The notes under the pieces are model-generated. The model had not been told where the DNA came from and made no database searches. It saw only the letters and a list, made by a program, of their open reading frames with translations. A program made the position numbers and the translations under genes. A stretch of DNA of 64,000 nucleotides, from the NCBI RefSeq assembly GCF_003344765.1, contig NZ_QPMH01000002.1, forward strand, positions 1-64,000. The letters are read 5' to 3'. This document shows positions 55,825 to 63,445 of this stretch, one piece after another; position 1 is the stretch's first letter; every line of letters starts with the position of its first letter. This stretch comes from Ferruginivarius sediminum. Lineage in GTDB: Bacteria > Pseudomonadota > Alphaproteobacteria > Kiloniellales > Rhodovibrionaceae.

Positions 55825-56415
55825 TCAGTCGAAATCCTCGGCCAGCGCCGTTCGCGTGTCTTCCGGCAGCACGGTCATGTGCGCGTACTTCGGGTGGGTA
55901 AATCCAAGCGTCACTTCCGTCCCCGGCTGGCGGAACTTCTCCACCTGCTCGTCGGTAAAGTGGAAGTGGACGAACTGCACGCTGGAGGCCTTGCCGTCGG
56001 CGGTGGATCGGTCGACGTCCTCCTCCGGTTTGCCCACGATTTCCTCGCCGGCAAAGCGAAGGAACATGGTTTCCTCGACACCGCCCAGCTTGGCCAGAAA
56101 CGCCTGACGCTGCGCGCGGTCGTCGATCTCGAACATCACCGTGGCGGCCAGGTCCCTGCCCTTCGGGATCATCGGATTGTAGGCTTCCAGCTCGTCCGGG
56201 ATCTGCTCTTCGCCGCCGCGCTCGATGAACAGCATCTCGTGCACCTGATGGAACATGGTGTCGTAGTTCTCGAAGGTGACGGTTGCGACGGGGCCGAGGG
56301 CGACCTGACGGCGCTTCTTCATCGGCCGGAGGTCAATGCGCATCTGCTTGCGGATCGGCCCGTACTTCTCCATCGGGATGATGTCGTCGCGGGTGATCTC
56401 TTTCCTGTTCGCCAT
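55825..56415 (-). CDS. DUF3501 family protein
   Basis: A 196-residue protein with DIIPMEKYGPIRKQMRIDLR near the start, VGPVATVTFENYDTMFHQVH-type core (VTFENYDTMFHQVHEMLFIE) and the C-terminal HPKYAHMTVLPEDTR. This matches DUF3501, a family that almost always accompanies rubrerythrin and an Fe-S oxidoreductase. Function unknown. ATG 56415 has GGAG eight bases ahead; the open frame upstream is meaningless. It is the last gene of the three-gene cluster. Confidence 0.88.
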   Translation of the reverse strand: MANRKEITRDDIIPMEKYGPIRKQMRIDLRPMKKRRQVALGPVATVTFENYDTMFHQVHEMLFIERGGEEQIPDELEAYNPMIPKGRDLAATVMFEIDDRAQRQAFLAKLGGVEETMFLRFAGEEIVGKPEEDVDRSTADGKASSVQFVHFHFTDEQVEKFRQPGTEVTLGFTHPKYAHMTVLPEDTRTALAEDFD

Positions 56416-56483
56416 GGCGATCGTCTCCGTATTTGGCCCATGCGTGATTGGCCCGGTCGGGGCTATGTCGTCGGGCACGGCGG

Positions 56484-57827
56484 TCAAGCCATCAGTCCGT
56501 AAGCGCGGGCGACCAGAAGGATCGGATGCGGCACCGTCTGCGGCAGGGTTTCCCCCTCGCTCTGGCCCTTCTCCATCCCCTGGGCGATGTGCAGTCCGGC
56601 CAGCGGGCATTCCGAGGCGACGTAGCGGGCCTTGCCGTTGTTCTTCGCCTTGCGGAACACCGGGCGGCCAACCTTCATGCCGGTCTCGAAGTTCTCCTTC
56701 ATCACGCCCCAGGAGCCGCCGTGGCCCGAGCAGCGCTCAACCACGTTGAGGTCCATCTGCGGCAGCAGGCGCAGCATTTGCGCGCCCTTCTGGCCCATGT
56801 TCTGCGCCCGGGCGTGACAGGCGATGTGGACGGATACCGGCCCGTCCAGCGCGTTCAGCCCGTCGGCCAGGCCCTCGTTCTTCGCGATGTCGACGATGTA
56901 CTCGCTGATGTCGCGGGTGGCGGCGGAGAGCTGCTTGACCTCTTCGTTGTCGGGAACCAGCAGCGGCCACTCGAACTTCAGCATCAGGCCGCAACTGGGC
57001 ACCAGGGCGATGATGTCCCAGCCGTCGTCGATATAGGGCTTCAGCGTGCCGGCCACGGACTTCGCCTTGTCGGCGACGCGGGAAAGGTCACCCTGCTCCA
57101 TCTGCGGCATGCCGCAGCACTCGGGATAGACGACCTGCGTCTCCACACCGTTGTGCGCCAGCACGCGCCGGGCGGCCTCGCCCACCTCGGCCTCGTTGTA
57201 GTTCGCGAAGCAGGTGGCGTAGATCACCGCCTTGCGGCCGTGCGCCGGCGCCTCGGCGTTGACCGGCGGCGCGGCGCGCTTGCTGAACGGCTTGGAGGTG
57301 TACTTCGGCAACTCCGCGTCGCGGTGGACGCCGGCGACCTTTTCAAGCAACGGCCGGGTCATCCGGTTGCCGCGCTTGGCCGCGTAGTTGGCAAGCGGCG
57401 CCAGGGCGGCGGCCAGCTTGCCGTTGCGGTCGGTCTCGGTGAGCTGGCGTTGTCCGAACGTCGGAATCTCGCCCTTCCTATTCTCGACCGCGCGGTAGCG
57501 GAGCATCAGGTGCGGAAAGTCGACGTCGAACTCGTGCGGCGGCACGTACGGGCACTTCGCCATGAAGCACATGTCGCAGAGCGTGCAGGCATCCACGACG
57601 TGCTTGAAGTCTTTCGATTCGACCGAGTCGAGCTCGCCGGTCTTCGATTCGTCGACGAGGTCGAACAGGCGCGGAAATGAATCGCAGAGGTTGAAGCAGC
57701 GCCGGCAGGAGTGACAGACGTCGAAGACGCGCCGCATCTCGGCGTCGAGCTTTTCCTCGTCGTAGAAATCCGGGTCATTCCAGGGGATTGGATGGCGCGT
57801 CGGCGCCTCCAGACTGCCTTCGCTCAT
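56484..57827 (-). CDS. (Fe-S)-binding oxidoreductase with heterodisulfide-reductase-type CCG domains
   Basis: A 447-residue GlpC/HdrD-like protein. Two [4Fe-4S] motifs lie near the N-terminus: [15 protein letters not shown] (about 38-52) and [17 protein letters not shown] (about 81-97). The first CCG domain has [15 protein letters not shown] (about 241). The second reads CSGHGGSWG (about 359) where CCGxGG is usual, so one cluster ligand is changed. It is thought to pass electrons to the rubrerythrin encoded with it. Confidence 0.88.
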   Translation of the reverse strand: MSEGSLEAPTRHPIPWNDPDFYDEEKLDAEMRRVFDVCHSCRRCFNLCDSFPRLFDLVDESKTGELDSVESKDFKHVVDACTLCDMCFMAKCPYVPPHEFDVDFPHLMLRYRAVENRKGEIPTFGQRQLTETDRNGKLAAALAPLANYAAKRGNRMTRPLLEKVAGVHRDAELPKYTSKPFSKRAAPPVNAEAPAHGRKAVIYATCFANYNEAEVGEAARRVLAHNGVETQVVYPECCGMPQMEQGDLSRVADKAKSVAGTLKPYIDDGWDIIALVPSCGLMLKFEWPLLVPDNEEVKQLSAATRDISEYIVDIAKNEGLADGLNALDGPVSVHIACHARAQNMGQKGAQMLRLLPQMDLNVVERCSGHGGSWGVMKENFETGMKVGRPVFRKAKNNGKARYVASECPLAGLHIAQGMEKGQSEGETLPQTVPHPILLVARAYGLMA

Positions 57828-57947
57828 GATGGCCGGCCCGATCCGGTTGCTGGGAAAGGCGATGCGACGGCGTCCGCGGCCGGCCGGACGGGAGCCAACT
57901 CACGCTCCGCCGGCCGACCGCGCCGCATTGTCAGACGCGAGGGACGA

Positions 57948-58361
57948 TCAGATCTCGTCGAGCGCCTTCTGGAAGCGGCCAGCGTGGCTCTTCTCCGCCT
58001 TCGCCAGTGTCTCGAACCAGTCGGCGATCTCGTCGAAGCCCTCGTCGCGGGCCGTGCGGGCCATGCCCGGATACATGTCGGTGTACTCGTAGGTCTCGCC
58101 CGCGATGGCCGACTTCAGGTTGGTCGGCGTGTCGCCGATGGGCTCGTCGGTGGCTGGGTCGCCGACCTCCTCCAGGAATTCCAGATGGCCGTGGGCGTGG
58201 CCGGTCTCGCCCTCGGCGGTGGAACGGAACACCGCTGAGATGTCGTTGTAGCCCTCGATGTCCGCCTTCTGGGCGAAGTAGAGGTAGCGGCGGTTCGCCA
58301 TGCTCTCGCCGGCGAAAGCTTCCTTCAGGTTGCCTGCGGTCTTGCTGCCCTTCAGCGACAT
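57948..58361 (-). CDS. Rubrerythrin family protein
   Basis: A 137-residue ferritin-like diiron protein without the C-terminal rubredoxin domain. The first helix motif is [20 protein letters not shown] (about 12-31) with Glu ligands, followed by [20 protein letters not shown] (about 47-66), [20 protein letters not shown] and [17 protein letters not shown], giving the E..ExxH pattern twice. It reduces peroxide. A perfect AGGAGG site precedes the ATG. Missing rubredoxin explains the need for the Fe-S oxidoreductase downstream. Confidence 0.92.
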   Translation of the reverse strand: MSLKGSKTAGNLKEAFAGESMANRRYLYFAQKADIEGYNDISAVFRSTAEGETGHAHGHLEFLEEVGDPATDEPIGDTPTNLKSAIAGETYEYTDMYPGMARTARDEGFDEIADWFETLAKAEKSHAGRFQKALDEI

Positions 58362-58575
58362 GTGGATCCCTCCTGTTTACGCTCTCTGCTTGTATCGGAC
58401 TGCCGGTCGGCCGGGCCCGTCGGAGTTATCGCGGAACCCCGTAAGGGTTGCGACTAACTCCTCTGGCCGGCGTACGACCCGCGCCGCAGAAGGTATGCCG
58501 CAAACCGGCGGCGGGATCAACAGTTTGGAAGCATTCCAAAGTGGATTTGTTGTGCCGTGGCCTGGAGGGGGATTA

Positions 58576-58992
58576 TCAGAAATGCGCGGAGAGTGAGATG
58601 ATGTCGTCGACGATGGATCCTGCCATCCGTCCCTCAATGCAAAGCCGTGTCGGGTCAAACAGCTCATCGTCCCGCAACGAGCTCCGCAATTTACTCAGAA
58701 CGCCATGGACGCTATCCGCGGGCGTGAGGCTGATCTGGACAAGAAGAGCCGCTAGCGCAGTCACGGAGGCTGAATCGTGTGTTCCAGCCTGCCAATCTGC
58801 TCTCAGGCGACGTGCCTGGGTCATAAGATCGAACAGGATCACATCATTGGGCCCGAGGGCTGCGTTGTCGCAGGCCCACTCCGATCCTGTCTGCGCGGCA
58901 TTTGCGGGCGATGTCATGACCCCGCTGCCGGCAAGCGCCGCCAAGCCGGTCAGGACGGATCGCCTGGCTTCCAGCGAACGCGCCTTGTTCAT
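58576..58992 (-). CDS. Small exported protein, possible Tat substrate, unknown function
   Basis: A 138-residue protein beginning MNKARSLEARRSVLTGLAAL, then AGSGVMTSPANA: a twin-arginine-like signal (ARRSVLTG) with probable cleavage near residue 34. The mature part is helical, with a cysteine pair (WACDNA and RLCIEG). No family is recognised. The ribosome site GGAGG is strong. It is divergent from the small XRE gene; base composition is slightly lower in GC than the core genes around it. Confidence 0.65.
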   Translation of the reverse strand: MNKARSLEARRSVLTGLAALAGSGVMTSPANAAQTGSEWACDNAALGPNDVILFDLMTQARRLRADWQAGTHDSASVTALAALLVQISLTPADSVHGVLSKLRSSLRDDELFDPTRLCIEGRMAGSIVDDIISLSAHF

Positions 58993-59098
58993 ATATCCTC
59001 CAAACTGCGGACAAGCCTCTCCCGTTCGGCGCAAACTCTTGCGCCGGCCACGGTCGGAGCGGTAACTGTTCGCCGTCAGTTATCAGGCGGAGTTCTCA

Positions 59099-59356
59099 GT
59101 GTCAAGGGTAAATAGCCCGAAAACGGGGAATAAAACACCCATAACGGCGGTGCAGTGCCGCGCCGCGCGGGCCATGTTGAAGTGGTCCCGCGATGATCTC
59201 GCGCAATCCGCGCAGGTGAAGGCGCAAACGATCGAGGATTTCGAGAACGAGCAGCGGAACACACGGGCGAGCACACTGGTAGCAATTCGTACGGCGTTCG
59301 AGTCGACAGGTGTGACCTTCACCGAAGATGGGGGCGTTGTGCCGCCGAGGGTATAG
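59099..59356 (+). CDS. Small XRE-type helix-turn-helix protein
   Basis: An 85-residue protein with a single helix-turn-helix: ITAVQCRAARAMLKWSRDDL, then AQSAQVKAQTIEDFENEQR (about 36-54) and the closing FESTGVTFTEDGGVV. This is a common small alphaproteobacterial type often found at accessory loci. It starts with GTG 59099 behind GGCGGAG. The gene stands at the boundary where base composition drops, 30 bases before the stop of the kinase gene read toward it. Confidence 0.75.
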   Translation: MSRVNSPKTGNKTPITAVQCRAARAMLKWSRDDLAQSAQVKAQTIEDFENEQRNTRASTLVAIRTAFESTGVTFTEDGGVVPPRV

Positions 59357-59386
59357 GCTGTGACGTGACTTGAAATACCTTATAGC

Positions 59387-60514
59387 TTAAAATGGTATTT
59401 CATCGTCCAATTCCGAGTTTATATCGTATCTCGTTATATTATCGAGCTTAGTATATAAATTGCTTATAACGATATTTCTTTTTTCTTTGGTGCATCCCCG
59501 CAAGAAATCTAAAAACTCCTTTAATACAGTCACCTCAATATTATATTGTTTCTTATAGTAATATGCACCATCTAACAAACATCTTAGCACAAGATTTGTA
59601 TTTGGCACAACTTCTTCAAGCATCACTTTTCTATGAGACAACTCCAGATTTCTTATCACCGCGTCAGGATCGTAAATAAATTTCGTTCCATTTTCAATTT
59701 TAGAAATTGCACCAAACACTGCAATAGCAAAATTTCGATATATTTCGAGTTCATAATCTGTGAATTCTATTTCTGAAAATTGTTCAGAGAAAATCTCTTG
59801 CTCGATGCTCGCAAATGATTTTATTCGTTCTTGAGGGTCTGTTGCACACATTCTCTTCAAAATTGATTTATAGCTAAATTCTTCTATTTGAACTTCTTCT
59901 AATATTTTTTCAAATAAACGTCCAATGAAATAGATTTCCGTACGGAAATCATACACGTATTGTTCAAAATCACGTGGGGGTGGGCACCACCAGTTTAGAG
60001 ATATACTTTTGTCAAAATCCTGTCTAGAAGCTATTTTTTTTCCAAAACCAAAATCAATTATCTTTACAATTCCCTGATCGTTAACTAAAATATTTTGTGG
60101 CCTTATGTCTCGGTGAAGAATATTCAATTGCTCTAAATGATTGAAACCCGAAATGAGTTGTTTAAATACGATACTTGTATTCTCTGGGTGGTGCTTGAGA
60201 AAATCTTCAATGTCAGTTCCATTCACATTTTCCATCAAAATATATCCAGTGTATTGCTCTGGATACAGAAAATAGTTAAATACGCGCACTATATTGGGAT
60301 GATTTATAAGATGAAGAAGCTTAATCTCTTGTATAAAATTATTAAATAATTTATATTTTAGAGAATCTGTGATTGGCGAATATTTTTTACATACAAAGTA
60401 CTCATCAATTATATCATCATATAACAACACGGTTTTTCCGCACGCGCCTGCCCCTAATTCTCTGATGAATTGCAGGTCACGCCGGCGAACAAACTTAATA
60501 ATTTTCTCCGTCAC
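59387..60514 (-). CDS. Serine/threonine protein kinase, horizontally acquired
   Basis: A 375-residue cytoplasmic eukaryotic-like kinase. Glycine loop GAGACGKT (21-28), ATP lysine in FVCKKY (about K43), catalytic loop HRDIRPQNILV (D136, N141) and DFGFGKK (154-160) are all present, so it should be active. The arginine-aspartate loop has IRPQN instead of LKPxN. Residues about 255-375 form an unrecognised helical C-terminal domain. The DNA is strikingly AT-rich, unlike all neighbours. GTG 60514 has AGGAG ahead and overlaps the stop of the integrase remnant; ATG 60529 is the alternative. Confidence 0.85.
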   Translation of the reverse strand: MTEKIIKFVRRRDLQFIRELGAGACGKTVLLYDDIIDEYFVCKKYSPITDSLKYKLFNNFIQEIKLLHLINHPNIVRVFNYFLYPEQYTGYILMENVNGTDIEDFLKHHPENTSIVFKQLISGFNHLEQLNILHRDIRPQNILVNDQGIVKIIDFGFGKKIASRQDFDKSISLNWWCPPPRDFEQYVYDFRTEIYFIGRLFEKILEEVQIEEFSYKSILKRMCATDPQERIKSFASIEQEIFSEQFSEIEFTDYELEIYRNFAIAVFGAISKIENGTKFIYDPDAVIRNLELSHRKVMLEEVVPNTNLVLRCLLDGAYYYKKQYNIEVTVLKEFLDFLRGCTKEKRNIVISNLYTKLDNITRYDINSELDDEIPF

Positions 60515-60684
60515 GTGGTCTCCTGGCATTCGTGTTGCGATTTGTTTCTCCTCGGGTTTCCCACGGCGTCGGCATAAATGCCCATGGTGCAAAGATGGCC
60601 GTACCCGAGCCACTTCTGGACGATGTTAAGCAGGATGCCAACACTCACGGCCTGGACTCGGAAGCCGTGCTGCAGCCCCGCCGC
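60511..60684 (-). pseudogene. C-terminal remnant of a tyrosine recombinase / phage integrase
   Basis: One minus-strand frame reads GLQHGFRVQAVSVGILLNIV followed by QKWLGYGHLCTMGIYADAVG, then NPRRN and a stop. This matches the C-terminal catalytic block of tyrosine integrases (GLRHGF...VPLNxVQxWLGHAxLSTTAIYADAVG). The nucleophile tyrosine is kept, but the catalytic Arg of LRHGF is Gln and the His of WLGH is Tyr. No N-terminal part exists upstream. Its stop overlaps the kinase GTG start. Confidence 0.65.
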
Positions 60685-60732
60685 ATTCGTCTGCGGGCCG
60701 CGAAGCTGGGATTGGGGTGCTTATTCCACAGC

Positions 60733-61092
60733 CTACTGCGAAAAGTATTGTTCATTTGAAACCGGCGACCAGGATAATGAGCGCGCAGGTCGCGCGGGGC
60801 GCGCCTCTCTCGCGCCGCGAGCGGGGCGAGCACCTCGCGCGCCCCTGGCAGGGCGAGCCGCTCTGGCCGGTTTTGCAGGCCCGCCTCTAGCATTGTCAGT
60901 GAAAAATGCCGGCTTTCCACTTCGATCATAGAACCAGCCGTCCTGACACCAGCCGACGTAACGGCCACTGTAGGAAAATACATCGTGACCGGAAAGCCAC
61001 GCGACTGGCTTGCCAGAATACAAAAATACAGACTCTTGGTCATCGTCGATATATGCGACGGCCTTTCCAAAGGAATTATAGAGCGTGTTCAT
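60733..61092 (-). CDS. 4-fold beta-flower-type protein with Ala/Arg/Pro repeat tail
   Basis: A 119-residue protein. Residues 1-70 hold repeated short beta units: GKAVAYI, SGKPVAWLSG, SGRYVGWCQDGW, SGKPAFF, like the family known as 4-fold beta flower proteins. Residues about 72-104 are a repeat tail of P-A-R/G-A-R units (GARGARPARGAREARPARPA), then SLSWSPVSNEQYFSQ. The recalled relatives have Lys/Val repeats at this place. Function unknown. The tail-coding DNA is very GC-rich inside an otherwise AT-rich patch. The ATG follows no clear ribosome site. Confidence 0.7.
   Translation of the reverse strand: MNTLYNSFGKAVAYIDDDQESVFLYSGKPVAWLSGHDVFSYSGRYVGWCQDGWFYDRSGKPAFFTDNARGGPAKPARAARPARGARGARPARGAREARPARPARSLSWSPVSNEQYFSQ
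60781..60879 (-). repeat. GC-rich tandem repeat coding for the PAR/GAR tail
   Basis: Ninety-nine bases made of degenerate GGGCGCGAG/CCGGCC-like units code for a 33-residue Pro/Ala/Arg/Gly run. The strong GC content contrasts with the flanking island. Confidence 0.7.
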
Positions 61093-61193
61093 GATAAAGC
61101 GACCTATGATAGTCCTTTGATTCTTACAAATCAACGTAACAAAAATCACGGCTTTAGCAAACCTTAAATTCTTTGTTCCCTGCTATCCCTACA

Positions 61194-61354
61194 TCATATA
61201 CCGTGATTTGTAATTACCTTGTGTAAATCCTTATCGAGGCGCTCGAGGGACACCTCATCACTAAAAATACCACCGAAAAGTTGGAATACAGCCTGAGAGG
61301 CACACCATTCTGTGTCCACGCTTCATCAGCATAGATTTCATATATATTTGGCAT
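61194..61354 (-). pseudogene. Frameshifted 5' remnant resembling a DUF3800-type gene
   Basis: From ATG 61354 the minus strand reads MPNIYEIYADEAWTQNGVPL, then RLYSNF; after one missing base it continues in the next frame as GGIFSDEVSLERLDKDLHKV, then ITNHGI and TGA at 61194. The joined sequence resembles the start of DUF3800-type proteins, which begin with a Y-x-DE-W strand and an FFGGIF strand. It is cut off after about 53 residues. The family match is from memory and is tentative. The rest of 61093-61487 holds nothing else recognised. Confidence 0.5.
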
Positions 61355-61487
61355 AAAAATAACGGACCCTAATTCTCTTAGCCTGTCAAGGCGCGCCACA
61401 CGCCCTCAAGCGTGAAGCACGAGAATCAGAGTCCACTGTCCGAATAATGGACCGCTTCTCAAACTATGTAAATTCGCAGCCAGCCAC

Positions 61488-62864
61488 CTACAGGATAAAC
61501 TTGCTCAGGTCCGCGTTCTTCGCCAGCTCCGCCACTTGCTCCCGCACATCGTCGGCGTCGATGGTGATGCTCTCCCCGCCGCGGTCGGTGGCGGTGAAGG
61601 AGATTTCGTCCAGGAGGCGTTCCATCACCGTGTGCAGGCGCCGCGCGCCGATGTTCTCGACGCTGGCGTTGATCTCCGCGGCCAGGTCGGCCAGGGCGTC
61701 GATGGCGGCGTCGGTGAACTCCAGCGTCACGTCCTCGGTCCCGATGAGCGCCTTGTACTGGCGGATCAGGCTGTTTTCCGGCTCTTCCAGGATGCGCTTG
61801 AAGTCGTCGCGGGTGAGCGCCTGCAACTCCACCCGGATCGGCAGGCGGCCCTGCAGCTCCGGCAGCAGGTCGGAGGGCTTGGCGTAGTGGAAGGCGCCCG
61901 AGGCGACGAACAGGATATGGTCGGTCTTCACCGTGCCGTGCTTGGTGGCGACCGTCGTGCCCTCGATCAGCGGCAGCAGGTCGCGCTGCACGCCCTCGCG
62001 GCTGACGTCGCCGCCGCTACGCTCGGAGCGCACGGTGATCTTGTCGATCTCGTCCAGGAAGACGATGCCGTTCTGCTCCACCGCGCGGATCGCCTCGTTC
62101 GTCAGCGTCTCCTGGTCCAGCAGATTGTCCGCCTCTTCCTCGACAAGCTTGCTCCAGGCCTCGCCGACTTTCAGCTTGCGGCTCTTGGTGCGGCCGCCGA
62201 AGGCCTTTCCGAAGATGTCGTTCAGGTTGATCATGCCCATCTGGCCGCCGGGCATGCCGGGGATGTCCATCGTGGGCATCTGCATCGATCCGGAATCGGC
62301 GAGGTTCACCTCCACCTCGCGGTCGTCCAGCTCGCCGCCGCGCAGCATGCCGCGGAACTTGGTGCGGGTCTCCGCCTGCGCGCTCTCGCCGACCAGCGAA
62401 TCCAGCAGACGTTCCTCCGCGTTCAGCTCGGCGCTGGCCCGCACCTCGCGGCGCAGGCGCTCGCGCGTCATGTTGAGAGAGATCTCAACGAGGTCGCGGA
62501 CGATCTGCTCCACGTCGCGGCCGACATAGCCGACCTCGGTGAACTTGGTCGCCTCCACCTTCAAGAACGGCGCCTGGGCCAGCTTCGCCAGCCGGCGGGC
62601 GATCTCGGTCTTGCCGACGCCCGTGGGGCCGATCATCAGGATGTTCTTCGGCAGCACTTCCTCCCGCAACTCCTCGGGAAGCTGCTGCCGGCGCCAGCGG
62701 TTGCGCAGCGCGATGGCGACCGCCCGCTTGGCATCGCGCTGGCCGACGATATAGCGGTCCAGCTCCGAGACGATCTCGCGCGGGGAGAAGGTGCCGCCCG
62801 CGTCGCGCACGGGCTTACGGGTGTCGCGGTTCATGACCTGATCTTCGGCGGTTTCAGCGGGCAT
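61488..62864 (-). CDS. hslU: ATP-dependent protease ATPase subunit HslU
   Basis: A 458-residue AAA+ unfoldase of the HslVU (ClpQY) protease. [20 protein letters not shown] is the N-terminal signature, Walker A is [16 protein letters not shown] (about 72-87), the pore loop is in [20 protein letters not shown], and Walker B is VFLDEIDKI. The I domain lies about 115-265. It ends in DLSKFIL, the conserved tail inserted into HslV. ATG 62864 overlaps the hslV stop by 11 bases; ATG 62834 would give a start ten residues later. Confidence 0.96.
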   Translation of the reverse strand: MPAETAEDQVMNRDTRKPVRDAGGTFSPREIVSELDRYIVGQRDAKRAVAIALRNRWRRQQLPEELREEVLPKNILMIGPTGVGKTEIARRLAKLAQAPFLKVEATKFTEVGYVGRDVEQIVRDLVEISLNMTRERLRREVRASAELNAEERLLDSLVGESAQAETRTKFRGMLRGGELDDREVEVNLADSGSMQMPTMDIPGMPGGQMGMINLNDIFGKAFGGRTKSRKLKVGEAWSKLVEEEADNLLDQETLTNEAIRAVEQNGIVFLDEIDKITVRSERSGGDVSREGVQRDLLPLIEGTTVATKHGTVKTDHILFVASGAFHYAKPSDLLPELQGRLPIRVELQALTRDDFKRILEEPENSLIRQYKALIGTEDVTLEFTDAAIDALADLAAEINASVENIGARRLHTVMERLLDEISFTATDRGGESITIDADDVREQVAELAKNADLSKFIL

Positions 62865-63414
62865 CGAGGCTCTCAAGCGTAAGGCTGTCGTTCGTGTAGA
62901 TGCAGATCGAGGCGGCGATGTCCATGGCGCGCCGGGCGATTGTCTCGGCGTCCATGTCGTCGCGGTCGAGCAGCGCGCGGGCGGCGGCAAGTGCATAGGG
63001 CCCGCCCGAGCCGATGCCGATCAGCCCGTCCTGCGGGTCCAGCACGTCGCCGGTGCCGGTCAGGACCAGCGACGTCGTGCCGTCGGCCACGGCCATCATC
63101 GCCTCAAGCCGGCGGAGATAGCGGTCCGTGCGCCAGTCTTTCGCCAATTCGACGCATGCGCGGGTCAACTGGCCCGGATGCTGTTCGAGCTTGCCTTCCA
63201 GGCGCTCGAACAGCGTGAAGGCGTCCGCCGTCGCGCCGGCGAAGCCGGCGATCACGTCGCCCTTGCTGCCCAGCGGCCGCACCTTGCGGGCGTTCGATTT
63301 CATCACGGTCTGACCGAAGGTGACCTGGCCGTCGCCGGCCACCACCACCTTGCCGCCCTTGCGCACGGAGAGGATTGTCGTGCCGTGCCACGTGTTGTTC
63401 TGCTGCTCCGACAT
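62854..63414 (-). CDS. hslV: ATP-dependent protease peptidase subunit HslV
   Basis: A 186-residue proteasome-like threonine peptidase. The catalytic threonine follows the short propeptide in [20 protein letters not shown], with [20 protein letters not shown] next (about 23-42), [17 protein letters not shown], and the C-terminal [15 protein letters not shown] 63414 ([11 protein letters not shown]) gives the canonical length. It is coupled to hslU by overlap, forming an operon usually induced by heat shock. Confidence 0.96.
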   Translation of the reverse strand: MSEQQNNTWHGTTILSVRKGGKVVVAGDGQVTFGQTVMKSNARKVRPLGSKGDVIAGFAGATADAFTLFERLEGKLEQHPGQLTRACVELAKDWRTDRYLRRLEAMMAVADGTTSLVLTGTGDVLDPQDGLIGIGSGGPYALAAARALLDRDDMDAETIARRAMDIAASICIYTNDSLTLESLDAR

Positions 63415-63445
63415 GCCAGACAAATGGCGGATCGCATCGCCGCGT

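Noticed and set aside
60137..60349. A small plus-strand frame inside the kinase gene
   Set aside because: It is antisense to the HRD-containing part of the kinase, has no ribosome site and no recognisable sequence.
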